From the NCBI GenBank assembly GCA_022072085.1, contig JAJVII010000003.1, forward strand, positions 30,540 through 94,539: DNA of 64,000 bases, given 5' to 3'. The notes under the pieces were generated by a model that was not told the DNA's origin, ran no database searches, and worked only from the letters and a program-made list of their open reading frames with translations. Position numbers and translations under genes: made by a program. This document shows, piece after piece, positions 45,545-54,381 of the stretch; position 1 is the first letter of the stretch; every line of letters starts with the position of its first letter. This DNA is from Phycisphaerae bacterium. Lineage in GTDB: Bacteria > Planctomycetota > Phycisphaerae > JAJVII01.

Positions 45545-46477
45545 ATGCTCGAAGCGATTCTTTTCTACGGTTTTGCGGCCATGGCGCTGGCGGGCGCGTT
45601 CGGCGTGCTGCTCTCGCGCAACATCGTCCGCACCGCGGTCTGGCTGCTGGCGACGCTGGGCGCGGCGGCGGGGCTCTACTTCCTCCTGGGGGCGATGTTC
45701 GTCGGTGCCATCCAGCTCATCGTCTACGCCGGCGGCACGCTGGTGCTTATCATCTTCGGCGTCATGCTCACCAGCAAGAACCCGCACATGCGTTTCGCGC
45801 CGCGCAGGGCCGAGGTGGCTGTCGCCGCGGTCGTCTGCCTGGCCCTGGTCGGCCTGCTGGTGTGGGTGCTGCTGCACAGCACCTGGTATGTCGGCCCGAT
45901 CGTCCAGACCCGGGCCCAGTGGGCCCAGACCGGCGTGAACGAACACCCCTGGGCCCACGACCTCCAGGCCGTCACGCAGTTCCTCGACGCCAATCACGTT
46001 GCGATCGTTGACGCCAAGGGCGTCCCGTGCGGGCCGGTCACGCTGGCGGGCCTGGCCCGGGCGGCGTGGTACGAGCTGACTGTCATGCCGCAGGGCGACC
46101 AGGGCGACCGACGGCAGCCCTTGCACGACGCGGACGGCAAGCCGATGAGCGGCGATCAACTGCTGGCTGAACTGCACGCTCTGCCGCCGCAGGATCGCGC
46201 GATCGACGATGCGGCGTTGGAGTCGGCCATCGCGGCCCTGGAGAGCCCCGACGCCCCGGCCCGGACCGTGCAGCAGGTCGCCTATGCCTGCGGCGATGCG
46301 GACCTGCTGACCGACGCCGACGGCGACGGGACGCGGAACATCGGGCTGGGGTTCCTGGGCGTCTACCTGCTGCCGTTTGAGGTGATTTCGGTGCTGCTGT
46401 TGGCGGTGCTGATCGGGGCGGCCTATCTCGCACGGCCGCGCGTGCCGGCCTCGGGCGGAACGGGAGGCGGGCGATGA
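45545..46477 (+). CDS. nuoJ: NADH-quinone oxidoreductase subunit J with large insertion
   Basis: The 310-residue protein has the NuoJ helices 1-4 (ILFYGFAAMALAGAFGVLLSRN, RTAVWLLATLGAAAGLYFLLGAMFVG and QLIVYAGGTLVLIIFGVML). A hydrophilic stretch of about 140 residues (about 115-255) follows. The last helix is GFLGVYLLPFEVISVLLLAVLIGAAYLA. Typical NuoJ has 165-220 residues and only a short loop there. The insertion contains SGDQLLAELHALPP and no recognised domain. It overlaps nuoK by 4 bases. Confidence 0.92.
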   Translation: MLEAILFYGFAAMALAGAFGVLLSRNIVRTAVWLLATLGAAAGLYFLLGAMFVGAIQLIVYAGGTLVLIIFGVMLTSKNPHMRFAPRRAEVAVAAVVCLALVGLLVWVLLHSTWYVGPIVQTRAQWAQTGVNEHPWAHDLQAVTQFLDANHVAIVDAKGVPCGPVTLAGLARAAWYELTVMPQGDQGDRRQPLHDADGKPMSGDQLLAELHALPPQDRAIDDAALESAIAALESPDAPARTVQQVAYACGDADLLTDADGDGTRNIGLGFLGVYLLPFEVISVLLLAVLIGAAYLARPRVPASGGTGGGR

Positions 46478-46794
46478 ACCACGTGCTGCACATCGGGCTG
46501 AATCACTACCTCGTGCTGGCGGCGATCCTGTTCGCGGCTGGCCTGTGCACGATGACCCTCAAGCGGAATGCGATCGGCATCCTGATCGGCGTCGAGTTGG
46601 TGCTTAACGCCGCGAACGTGAACCTGATCGCCTTTTCGCATTACGGCACCGGCCTGATCGACGGCCAGGTGACGGCGATCTTCGTGATCGTGCTGGCGGC
46701 GGCTGAGGCGGCTGTGGCGCTGGCCATCTTCTTGAATTTCTACAACCGTCTGGCGACGGTCGACGTGGACCGCGGCGACCGGCTCCGCGGCTGA
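46474..46794 (+). CDS. nuoK: NADH-quinone oxidoreductase subunit K
   Basis: The 106-residue, three-helix subunit shows YLVLAAILFAAGLCTMTLKRNAIGILIGVELVLNAANVNLIAF and VIVLAAAEAAVALAIFL. The two membrane glutamates that take part in proton transfer (in GVELVLNA and AAAEAAV) are present. Confidence 0.96.
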   Translation: MNHVLHIGLNHYLVLAAILFAAGLCTMTLKRNAIGILIGVELVLNAANVNLIAFSHYGTGLIDGQVTAIFVIVLAAAEAAVALAIFLNFYNRLATVDVDRGDRLRG

Positions 46795-46806
46795 CACGGC
46801 AGGGAC

Positions 46807-49044
46807 GTGCGGATGTTTGACGACGTGAATCCCATGATCTGGATGCTCACCGCCGCGACGCTGCTGCCGCTGGGCGGTTTTGTCGTGCTCATCCTGCTGG
46901 GCAAGCGGATGGGCCGGGCGCTGGCCGGGTGGTTCGGCACCGCCGTCATCGGCACGTCGGCGGTCCTGGCGCTGCTGGTCGCCAAACGCTGGATGGGCCT
47001 GGGCGAGCACGCCGCCGTCGCGGACCTGATCATTCCCTGGCTCCAGCTCAAGGAAAACCTGGTCCTCAGCGTCGGCGTGCACGTGGACGGGCTGACCGTC
47101 GCGATGACCGTCATGGTGACCATCGTCGCGACGATGATTCACCTGTTCAGCGTCGGCTACATGTGGGACGACGTGCGGTTCAGTCGATTCTTCGCGTTCC
47201 TCAACCTGTTCTGCTTCTCGATGCTCGGGCTGATCGTCGGCAACACGCTGATCACCATGTTCGTGTTCTGGGAACTGGTCGGCCTGTGCAGCTACCTGCT
47301 GATCGGCTTCTACTTCGAGAAGAAGTCCGCGTCCAACGCGGCGATCAAGGCCTTCGTCGTCAACCGCATCGGCGACTTCGGGTTCATCCTGGGCATCGCC
47401 GGGGCGTTCTTCTGGCTCGCCCGCGAGGCGTCGGCCGGCTCGCACGGCGTCATTAACCTGACGATCTCGCAGATGAATCACATCGGCAGCGGCCTGCTGG
47501 CGGCCCCGGGCGGGGCGCCGCTCTGGCTGACGGCGATCGGGCTGTTGCTGTTCTGCGGCGCGGTGGGCAAGAGCGCCCAGTTCCCGCTGCACGTCTGGCT
47601 GCCCGACGCGATGGAAGGCCCCACGCCGGTGTCGGCGCTGATCCACGCCGCGACGATGGTGGCCGCCGGCGTCTACATGGTCGGCCGAATCTTCGACCTG
47701 CTCACTCCGCAAGCGCTGCTGGTGATCGCGGCCATCGGGCTGATCACGCTGACGATGGCCGCCCTGATCGCCATCACGCAGTTCGACATCAAGCGGGTGC
47801 TTGCCTACTCGACGCTTTCGCAGCTCGGGTACATGGTGATGGGCATCGGCCTGGGCGGCTACGTCGCGGGCCTGTTCCACCTGATCACGCACGCGTTCTT
47901 CAAGTCGCTGTTGTTCCTCGGATCGGGGGCGGTCATCCACGCCTGCCACCATGAACAGGACATGCGCAAGATGGGCGGGCTCTTTAGAGCCATCCCCATC
48001 ACCGCGATCACGTTCATCATTGCGACGTTCGCGATCAGCGGGCTGCCCTTCGTGACCAGCGGCTTCTACAGCAAGGACATGATCCTGGGCAACGCGTGGG
48101 ACTACGCCAGCGGCGCCCGCACGGTCCATAGCACACACGCTGAATCGGCTGGCGAACACGGCGGCGAGGCGACCGCAGCCGAGACGCCGACGGCTGAGCA
48201 CGGCGGCGAAGCCGGCGAAGGGGAGACGGCCGCCTTCCACGCCCCGGCCCTGAACCGTCAGACGATCGGCGCCGGGCGGGCATGGGCGTGGATGTTCTTC
48301 TGGATCCCGCTGGTCATCGCGTACGTGACGGCCTTCTACATGTTCCGCGCGGTGATGCTGACCTTCTTCACCCGCCCGCGCGACGAACACGTCTTTCACC
48401 ACGCCAAGGAACACGGCGTGCCGTGGAAGATGAAGATTCCGCTGATCGTGCTGGCGGCCGGGGCGATCGTCGTCGGCTTCCCGCAGCTCAAGTTCGTCGG
48501 CTGGATCGAATCGACACGGCCGGCGGAGGCCTGGGGTCTCCAGATCAGCCATGCGGCCCACGGGTTCCTGTTCGTCTGGGCGGGCATCGCCTTCGCCGTG
48601 GGTGGCGGGCTGGCGGTGCTGATCTACCGCAACGGCTTCGGTCTGGCGACGAAGATTCGCCGACTGCCTGGCGTCGAGCCGATCTACCAGGTCGTCTACA
48701 ACAAGTTCTACGTGGACGAACTCTACAACCACGTGCTGCTGAAGCTGACGATGGCGGCCTGCCAGGTCAGCTACTTCTGGGACAAGTGGGTGATCGACGG
48801 GCTGGTCAACGTGGTCGGCACGACGGTTCGCTCGGTCGCCGAGTTCAGCGGAATGTTCGACCGCCATGTGATCGACGGCTCGGCCAACGGGCTTGCGGCC
48901 GTGACGCAGGGCGCCGGCCGGCTGGTTCGCGTGCCGCAGACCGGGCGGATTCGCAACTACGTGCTGTTCATGGTGCTGACCGTGCTGCTGGCGGTGGGCG
49001 TCTTCCTGACGGTGAGGATGGTTCAAAACGGAATGCTTGGATAG
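46807..49044 (+). CDS. nuoL: NADH-quinone oxidoreductase subunit L
   Basis: The 745-residue antiporter-like subunit (GTG 46807 or ATG 46813) has the conserved proton-channel residues: the glutamate in FWELVGLCSYLLIGF, a lysine in GAVGKSAQFPLHVWLPDAMEGPTPVSALIHAATMV-type helix 7, and H in HLITHAFFKSLLFLGSGAVIHA. A His/Glu/Gly-rich loop (about residues 438-480, HAESAGEHGGEATAAETPTA) is an insertion. The C-terminal amphipathic helix and last helices are present. Confidence 0.96.
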   Translation: MRMFDDVNPMIWMLTAATLLPLGGFVVLILLGKRMGRALAGWFGTAVIGTSAVLALLVAKRWMGLGEHAAVADLIIPWLQLKENLVLSVGVHVDGLTVAMTVMVTIVATMIHLFSVGYMWDDVRFSRFFAFLNLFCFSMLGLIVGNTLITMFVFWELVGLCSYLLIGFYFEKKSASNAAIKAFVVNRIGDFGFILGIAGAFFWLAREASAGSHGVINLTISQMNHIGSGLLAAPGGAPLWLTAIGLLLFCGAVGKSAQFPLHVWLPDAMEGPTPVSALIHAATMVAAGVYMVGRIFDLLTPQALLVIAAIGLITLTMAALIAITQFDIKRVLAYSTLSQLGYMVMGIGLGGYVAGLFHLITHAFFKSLLFLGSGAVIHACHHEQDMRKMGGLFRAIPITAITFIIATFAISGLPFVTSGFYSKDMILGNAWDYASGARTVHSTHAESAGEHGGEATAAETPTAEHGGEAGEGETAAFHAPALNRQTIGAGRAWAWMFFWIPLVIAYVTAFYMFRAVMLTFFTRPRDEHVFHHAKEHGVPWKMKIPLIVLAAGAIVVGFPQLKFVGWIESTRPAEAWGLQISHAAHGFLFVWAGIAFAVGGGLAVLIYRNGFGLATKIRRLPGVEPIYQVVYNKFYVDELYNHVLLKLTMAACQVSYFWDKWVIDGLVNVVGTTVRSVAEFSGMFDRHVIDGSANGLAAVTQGAGRLVRVPQTGRIRNYVLFMVLTVLLAVGVFLTVRMVQNGMLG

Positions 49045-49053
49045 GACACTGCG

Positions 49054-50595
49054 ATGCTGCTGACGAGTATCATCTTCCTGCCGACAGTCGGCGCGATCCT
49101 CGTGCTGCTGATGCCCACGCGGGCGGCAGTGCGGTGGATGGCCCTGCTGTTCGCCGCGGCCACCTTCGGGATCAGCCTGATGCTCTTCCCCGCGTTCATC
49201 GGGACCGGGGCGTTCGGGGCGAGCTACGGCGAGGGCATCAGACACATCGTGCGGGCCGACTGGATCCAGTCGTTCAAGATCGAATACTATCTCGGCGTAG
49301 ACGGCCTGAGCTTCCCGCTGGTCATCCTGACGACGTTCATTTCGCTGCTTTCCTGCCTGGCTGCATTCAACGTCACCAAGGCGACCAAGGGCTTCTTCAG
49401 CCTGTTCCTGCTGCTCGAGACGGGCATGCTGGGCGTGTTCCTCTCGCTGGACTTCTTCCTGTTCTACATCTTCTGGGAGGTCATGCTCCTGCCGATGTAT
49501 TTCCTCATCGGCGTCTGGGGCGGCCCGCGCAAGGAATACGCCGCGATCAAGTTCTTCCTCTACACGCTGGCCGGCTCGGTGCTCATGCTGATCGTGCTGC
49601 TGGCGTTCTACTTCATCGGGCGCGACGTGATGGCCCGCCCGTTCGACCTGATCGAGATGGCGGCCAACGCGAAGTTCCAGGCGGCCATCGGCGGCAAGTG
49701 GATCCTCGGCATGAAGTTCATGCCCATGGCCTTCGCGTTTCTGTTCATCGGGTTCGCGATCAAGCTGCCGGCGGTCCCGTTCCACACGTGGCTGCCCGAC
49801 GCCCACGTCGAGGCCCCCACGCCGATCTCAATGATCCTCGCCGGCGTGCTGCTGAAGATGGGCGGCTACGGCCTGATGCGCGTGAGCTATCCGATCCTCC
49901 GCGAGGCGGCCGTCAGCAGAGTCTTCATCACGCTGCTGGCGGTCATCGGCATCGTGAGCATCGTCTACGGCGCCGCGGTCGCGATGGCCCAGACCGACTT
50001 CAAGAAGCTCGTCGCCTACAGTTCGGTTTCGCACATGGGCTGGGTGACGCTCGGGTTGGCAGTCACGCCGATCAGCTTTGTCGCCGGCGGCGGCAGCATC
50101 GCCGGATTCAACGGAGCCATGTTCCAGATGGTCGCGCACGGCCTGTCCAGCGCGATGATGTTCTTCCTGGTCGGCGTCATCTACGACCGGGCCCACCATC
50201 GCGACCTCAACCGCTTCGGCGGACTGGCGCTGGCGATGCCGGTCTACTTCGGACTGGCCGCGGTGGGCTTCTTTGCCGGCATGGGCCTGCCAGGGACGGC
50301 CGGCTTCATCGGCGAAATCCTCGTCCTGTTCGGCACGTTCGACTACAGCGTCTGGTATGCCGGCATCGCCGCCATCGGCATGATCCTGACCGCCGGCTAC
50401 ATTCTCTGGACGATCCAGCGGGTCTTCCTGGGGCCGGCCCGGCCGGACAACGCGAAGTTTGCCCCGATGACGCCGCGCGAGGTGATCGTGCTGATCCCGA
50501 TGGGCGTCTTCGCGATCGCCCTGGGCATCTATCCGAAACTGGCAACCATGTTCTTCCAGGGGACGCTGGAGAACATCTGCGCCCTGTTCCGATGA
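49054..50595 (+). CDS. nuoM: NADH-quinone oxidoreductase subunit M
   Basis: The 513-residue antiporter-like subunit shows GVDGLSFPLVILTTF, FYIFWEVMLLPMYFLIG with the proton-channel glutamate, FAIKLPAVPFHTWLPDAHVEAPTPISMILAGVLLKMGGYG and HGLSSAMMFFLVGVIYDRAHHRD. Length is standard. It begins 9 bases after nuoL. Confidence 0.97.
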   Translation: MLLTSIIFLPTVGAILVLLMPTRAAVRWMALLFAAATFGISLMLFPAFIGTGAFGASYGEGIRHIVRADWIQSFKIEYYLGVDGLSFPLVILTTFISLLSCLAAFNVTKATKGFFSLFLLLETGMLGVFLSLDFFLFYIFWEVMLLPMYFLIGVWGGPRKEYAAIKFFLYTLAGSVLMLIVLLAFYFIGRDVMARPFDLIEMAANAKFQAAIGGKWILGMKFMPMAFAFLFIGFAIKLPAVPFHTWLPDAHVEAPTPISMILAGVLLKMGGYGLMRVSYPILREAAVSRVFITLLAVIGIVSIVYGAAVAMAQTDFKKLVAYSSVSHMGWVTLGLAVTPISFVAGGGSIAGFNGAMFQMVAHGLSSAMMFFLVGVIYDRAHHRDLNRFGGLALAMPVYFGLAAVGFFAGMGLPGTAGFIGEILVLFGTFDYSVWYAGIAAIGMILTAGYILWTIQRVFLGPARPDNAKFAPMTPREVIVLIPMGVFAIALGIYPKLATMFFQGTLENICALFR

Positions 50596-50652
50596 GCCGA
50601 GACCGCGCCCGGATCGGCCGGCTGCGGGAAACAGTCGATTGGATGTGAACGG

Positions 50653-52164
50653 ATGAAGCTGCTGGCCCTCAACGTGCCGTTGCCCCCGGCTGCCGACATG
50701 GCGGCCTTCGCGCCCGAGCTGATCGTCACCGCGACCGCGGTGGCGGTCCTGCTGCTGCCGTTCTTCCTGACGCGCAGCCGGCGCGACCGTTTGACGGCGG
50801 CGGTGACGGCCCTGGGCGCGGCTGCGGCAGCCGTGGCGGCCGGGGCGTTCTTCGTTCGCGGCGGATCCCACCCGGCTTTCAGCGGGCTGCTGGTGGCCGA
50901 CCGGCTGAGCAGTTTCCTGCGCGTCCTGATCTTCGGATTCCTGGCCCTGATCGCGGTGATGTGGCTGATCACGGCATCACGCCGCCGCAACGACGCGACG
51001 GTGATCGACGCGCCGGAGTTCTTCACGCTGCTGATCGCCGCGACCGTCGGCATGGGCATGATGGTCTCCAGCGTCAACCTGCTGATGGTGGTCGTGGGCA
51101 TTGAGCTGGCGTCGCTGCCGAGCTACGCGATGGCCGGCTTCCAGAAGCAGCAGCGGCTGGGCGCCGAGGCGGCGATGAAATACGTCGTCTTCGGCGCGGT
51201 GACGGCGGCCGTCATGCTCTACGGCGTGAGCCTGCTTTACGGCGTCTACGGCACGCTGAGCGTCGATCGCATCGCGGCATCCGTTGCGTCAGCCGGAACG
51301 ATCCCGCCGGTCGCGGTGATCGGCATGCTGGGCCTGCTGGCCGGCGTGGGGTTCAAGATTTCCGCGGTCCCGTTCCATTTCTGGTGCCCCGACGTCTTCG
51401 AGGGCGCCAGCGTGGAGGTCGCGACGTTCCTGTCGGTCGCGTCCAAGGCGGCCGGGCTAGCGCTGCTGCTTCGGCTGGTCTACGCGGTCGGAGGCTTCGC
51501 CGGCGCGGCGCCGCACTACGCCGGGTCGATTGCGCTGGCTGTGGGCATCCTGGCGACGCTGACCGCGACGCTGGGCAACCTGGCGGCGCTGGCCCAGGAC
51601 AACCTGAAGCGGATGCTGGCCTACAGTTCGATCGCCCACGCGGGCTACGTGCTGATGGCCGTCGCGATCCTGCCGACGGACGGGCAGGGCATCTCCGGTT
51701 CGCCCGGGGCGCAGGCCCTGGTGCTCTACCTGCTGGTCTACCTGTTCATGAACCTGGGCGCATTCTCGGTGGTCGCGCTGGTCTACAACCGCACGGGCAG
51801 CGAGCGGATCGAGGCGTTCGCCGGACTCGGGCGGCGGGCCCCGCTGCTGGCGATTCCGATGGCTCTATTCCTGGTCTCGCTGGTCGGGCTGCCGCCGATG
51901 GCGGGCTTCGCCGCGAAGTTCCAGCTCTTCTACGCGCTGTTCGTCTATCAGCCGATCAGCCTGCGCTGGCTGGTCGTGGTCGGCCTGGTCAACACGCTGA
52001 TCTCGCTGTTCTACTACATGCGGGTCGTGCGGGCGATGTTCCTCCAGACCACCGACGACGGCCCGATCGAGGTGTCGGCCCTGGCGGCCGGCTGGGTCAT
52101 TGCGATGGCCGTCCCGGTCACCGGGCTGCTCGTTGTCTGGCAGCCGCTGACGAAGTTGTTCTAG
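50653..52164 (+). CDS. nuoN: NADH-quinone oxidoreductase subunit N
   Basis: The 503-residue antiporter-like subunit shows VVVGIELASLPSYAMAGF, KYVVFGAVTAAVMLYGVSLLYG, GVGFKISAVPFHFWCPDVFEGA and NLAALAQDNLKRMLAYSSIAHAGYVLM. It is the last gene of the operon. Its TAG stop codon touches the first base of palindromic element copy B. Confidence 0.97.
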   Translation: MKLLALNVPLPPAADMAAFAPELIVTATAVAVLLLPFFLTRSRRDRLTAAVTALGAAAAAVAAGAFFVRGGSHPAFSGLLVADRLSSFLRVLIFGFLALIAVMWLITASRRRNDATVIDAPEFFTLLIAATVGMGMMVSSVNLLMVVVGIELASLPSYAMAGFQKQQRLGAEAAMKYVVFGAVTAAVMLYGVSLLYGVYGTLSVDRIAASVASAGTIPPVAVIGMLGLLAGVGFKISAVPFHFWCPDVFEGASVEVATFLSVASKAAGLALLLRLVYAVGGFAGAAPHYAGSIALAVGILATLTATLGNLAALAQDNLKRMLAYSSIAHAGYVLMAVAILPTDGQGISGSPGAQALVLYLLVYLFMNLGAFSVVALVYNRTGSERIEAFAGLGRRAPLLAIPMALFLVSLVGLPPMAGFAAKFQLFYALFVYQPISLRWLVVVGLVNTLISLFYYMRVVRAMFLQTTDDGPIEVSALAAGWVIAMAVPVTGLLVVWQPLTKLF

Positions 52165-52327
52165 GCTCTGTCTGAGCACTCCGGCGTCGGCCCAAGGCCG
52201 AGCGAGCGGGCGGCTGGCTAGGAGGCCGAGGGAGCCGTATTGAAGCGAAATGCGTCGACCGAAGGCCGACAACGCCAGACGCCCGCGCAGCCGGCCGACG
52301 CCAGTCCGGGGTTTTCAGACAGAGCCT
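52163..52327. repeat. 165-bp palindromic element, copy B (after nuoN)
   Basis: The ends AGGCTCTGTCTGA (52163-52175, inverted 52315-52327) are perfectly complementary over 13 bases. Inside, GGCGTCGGC and GGGCG pair with GCCGACGCC and CGCCC. It shares CGTCGGCCCAAGG near the left, GCCGACGCCAG near the right and GGGGTTTTCA with copy A. It forms one long hairpin at the end of the complex I transcript. It could serve as a terminator-like structure, but no T-run follows. Confidence 0.88.
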
Positions 52328-52413
52328 GGTCCCGGCTTCCGGCCGGGCTTTTCGAATGATCGCCGGATCGCCAGAGAGATCCGGGCTTTGCACGCATGAG
52401 ATTGGGAACGCTG

Positions 52414-53103
52414 ATGGCACGCGACGATGAGAATCAACCTGAAATCGAACTGCTGACCTCCCTCTTCCGGGCCGAGCACCGCGCGATCCTTCCGCTGCTG
52501 GGCCGCACCAGCCCGTGGGTGAGCGAGTCGTCGCTGGAACTGGCCGACCTGTCGCGGTCCGTGCAGAAGCATCGCACGGCGGCCATCGACTGGCTGGCTG
52601 CGCGGATCGACACGCTGGGCGGCACGGTGCCGCCGGTTCGCTGGCCGACGGCGTTTTCCGAAATCAGCTACCTGACGCTTGAATACATCCTCCCGCACGT
52701 CCTGCGAGACCAGGAGGCGATTGCCCGGGCCTATGCCGACGCGCTGGGCAGAGCGCCCGGCGGCGACGTGCGCGAGGGCGTCGCGGGGCTGGCCCGCGAG
52801 TCGGCCGAGGACCTCGAGAAGCTCCAGACGATCCACGCCCGGCTGGAGCAGGAGCGTATAGAGGCCGATCGCAGGCGGGCCGAGGAAGCGGCTGCGAAGA
52901 GGGCCGCCGAGGAAGCCGCTGCCAGGAAGGCGAAGGAGGAGGCCGCTGCCAAGCGCGCCGCCGAGGCCGCGGCCAAGAAAGCCGCCGCAGCCAAGCCCGC
53001 GGCCGACGCAAAACCGGCGGGTGATGCCAAGCCCACAGCCGATGCCTCGCCCCCGGCCACGCCCACCGCCCCGGAAGCGAAGCCCGAGGAGCAGGGCGGC
53101 TGA
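52414..53103 (+). CDS. Uncharacterised helical protein with Lys/Ala-rich tail
   Basis: From ATG 52414 the protein has 229 residues; ATG 52396 is an alternative. Residues 1-135 are predicted all-helical and contain two segments rich in conserved-looking residues (FRAEHRAILPLLGRTSPWVSES and LTLEYILPHVLRDQEAIARAY). This resembles a ferritin-like or four-helix bundle arrangement, but no iron ligands are convincing. Residues 145-195 are a coiled coil of E, A, K and R, and the tail is rich in P, A and K. No signal peptide. It follows the palindromic element and converges with korB. Confidence 0.72.
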   Translation: MARDDENQPEIELLTSLFRAEHRAILPLLGRTSPWVSESSLELADLSRSVQKHRTAAIDWLAARIDTLGGTVPPVRWPTAFSEISYLTLEYILPHVLRDQEAIARAYADALGRAPGGDVREGVAGLARESAEDLEKLQTIHARLEQERIEADRRRAEEAAAKRAAEEAAARKAKEEAAAKRAAEAAAKKAAAAKPAADAKPAGDAKPTADASPPATPTAPEAKPEEQGG

Positions 53104-53173
53104 TCGGGCCGCGTCCGGGAGATGCACGTCTCACAATTCGTTTAGACGCATTCTAAGGCAAGCAGAATCGACG

Positions 53174-53213
53174 CGGCCGATCCGGTCGACTCCGGGTCGA
53201 GGCGACTCGGCCG
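53174..53213. repeat. Nested inverted repeat
   Basis: Outer arms CGGCCGA (53174-53180) and TCGGCCG (53207-53213) enclose inner arms TCGAC (53186-53190) and GTCGA (53196-53200). It could form a cruciform or stacked hairpin between the two convergent genes. No T-run. Confidence 0.45.
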
Positions 53214-53273
53214 AACGCGTCAGATCGCATCGGCCAGCGTTCTCTGCAAGGCGTTGCCCCGCAATGGGTTGCG

Positions 53274-53310
53274 ATACAGGCTCTTACAGGCAATTACAGG
53301 CAGATACAGA
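53274..53310. repeat. Four TACAGG units with exact 10-bp period
   Basis: TACAGG begins at 53275, 53285 and 53295 and TACAGA at 53305, with the general unit WTACAGGCWN. The exact 10-bp spacing places every unit on the same face of the helix. It lies 40 bases beyond the korB stop codon in the convergent intergenic region 53104-53351, which holds no gene. Confidence 0.75.
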
Positions 53311-53351
53311 GTGGGGGGCGGTGTCGGTCGGGGCGCGGTCGCGGGCCGGGT

Positions 53352-54380
53352 TCAGGCGACGGTCCAGGTTTCCGGACCGGCGATGATGCTGTCGAAGTCG
53401 AGGTCGCCGGCTTTGGCCTGGGCCTCGCGGACCTGGTCGCGGACCTGCGTGTCAAAGCAGGGGGCGTCGACGCAACGGAAGACGCCGACGGGCTCGGGGA
53501 ACTCGGGGTAGCGCATGCGGCTGAGCATGTAGGCCAGCGAAGGTTCCCTCGCCTGCTCGTCGTGGATGAGCAGATCGTCGGGCCCGACTTCCTCGACGTT
53601 GACGACCTCGGGTCGCAGGTTGTGCAGGCGGATGCCCTTGGCGGCGTCGCGCCCGAAGGTCAGCGGCTTGCCGTGTTCGAGGTAGATGACGTTGTCGGGC
53701 TTGGCGGTCCTGTCGGTTGCGTAGCCGTAGGCGCCGTCGTTGAAGATGTTGCAGTTCTGGTATATCTCCACGAAGCTCGTGCCGCGGTGGGTCGCGGCGC
53801 GCTCCAGCACGTATTCCAGGTGCTTGACGTCCACGTCGATGGCCCGGGCGGCGAAGGTGGCCTCGGCGCCCAGGGCGATTGAGAGCGGCCGCACCGGCCA
53901 CTCGACCGTGCCCATCGGGCTGCTCTTGGTTTTCTTGCCGTGCTCGCTGGTCGGCGAGTATTGTCCCTTGGTCAGGCCGTAGATGCGGTTGTTGAACAGC
54001 AGGATGTTCACGTCGACGTTGCGGCGGATGACGTGCATCAGATGGTTGCCGCCGATGCTCAGCCCGTCGCCGTCGCCGGTGGCGATCCAGACCGACAACT
54101 CGGGATTGGCAACCTTCACGCCCGTCGCGAAGGTCGGCGCCCGGCCGTGGATCGAGTGGAAACCGTAGGTGTTCATGTAGTAGGGGAAGCGGCTGGAGCA
54201 GCCGATGCCGCTGATGAAGACCGTCTTCTCCGGGCGTGCGCCGATCTTGGCCAGCACCTTCTTGACCTGGGCCAGGATGGAATAATCGCCGCAGCCCGGG
54301 CACCATCGCACGTCCTGGTCCGACGCGAAATCCTTGGGCTGGAGGACAGGCACATCGGCGGCCTTGGTATTGGCAGACAC
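53352..54380 (-). CDS. korB: 2-oxoacid:ferredoxin oxidoreductase beta subunit
   Basis: The 342-residue protein (GTG start) binds thiamine diphosphate. Segments are DVRWCPGCGDYSILAQV, GIGCSSRFPYYM, GRAPTFATGVKVANP and the TPP/Mg motif GDGDGLSIGGNH...LFNNRIYGLTKGQYSPTS. The latter (YGLTKGQ.SPTS) is shared by 2-oxoglutarate and related oxidoreductases. The cysteines in CPGC and GIGC, with one in FRCVDAPCF, can hold the 4Fe-4S cluster. It is 1 base behind korA. Together they oxidise 2-oxoglutarate to succinyl-CoA and reduce ferredoxin. Confidence 0.93.
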   Translation of the reverse strand: MSANTKAADVPVLQPKDFASDQDVRWCPGCGDYSILAQVKKVLAKIGARPEKTVFISGIGCSSRFPYYMNTYGFHSIHGRAPTFATGVKVANPELSVWIATGDGDGLSIGGNHLMHVIRRNVDVNILLFNNRIYGLTKGQYSPTSEHGKKTKSSPMGTVEWPVRPLSIALGAEATFAARAIDVDVKHLEYVLERAATHRGTSFVEIYQNCNIFNDGAYGYATDRTAKPDNVIYLEHGKPLTFGRDAAKGIRLHNLRPEVVNVEEVGPDDLLIHDEQAREPSLAYMLSRMRYPEFPEPVGVFRCVDAPCFDTQVRDQVREAQAKAGDLDFDSIIAGPETWTVA

Positions 54381-54381
54381 G

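Noticed and set aside
46423..49806. A minus-strand open frame of more than 1100 codons opposite nuoK, nuoL and nuoM.
   Set aside because: Its composition is His/Gln/Arg-rich, as expected for the antisense of GC-rich membrane genes. The plus strand carries unmistakable NuoK, NuoL and NuoM.
53274..53310. A CRISPR-like array formed by the TACAGG units.
   Set aside because: Units are only 6-7 bp with a 10-bp period, there are no spacers of CRISPR size, and no cas genes are nearby.
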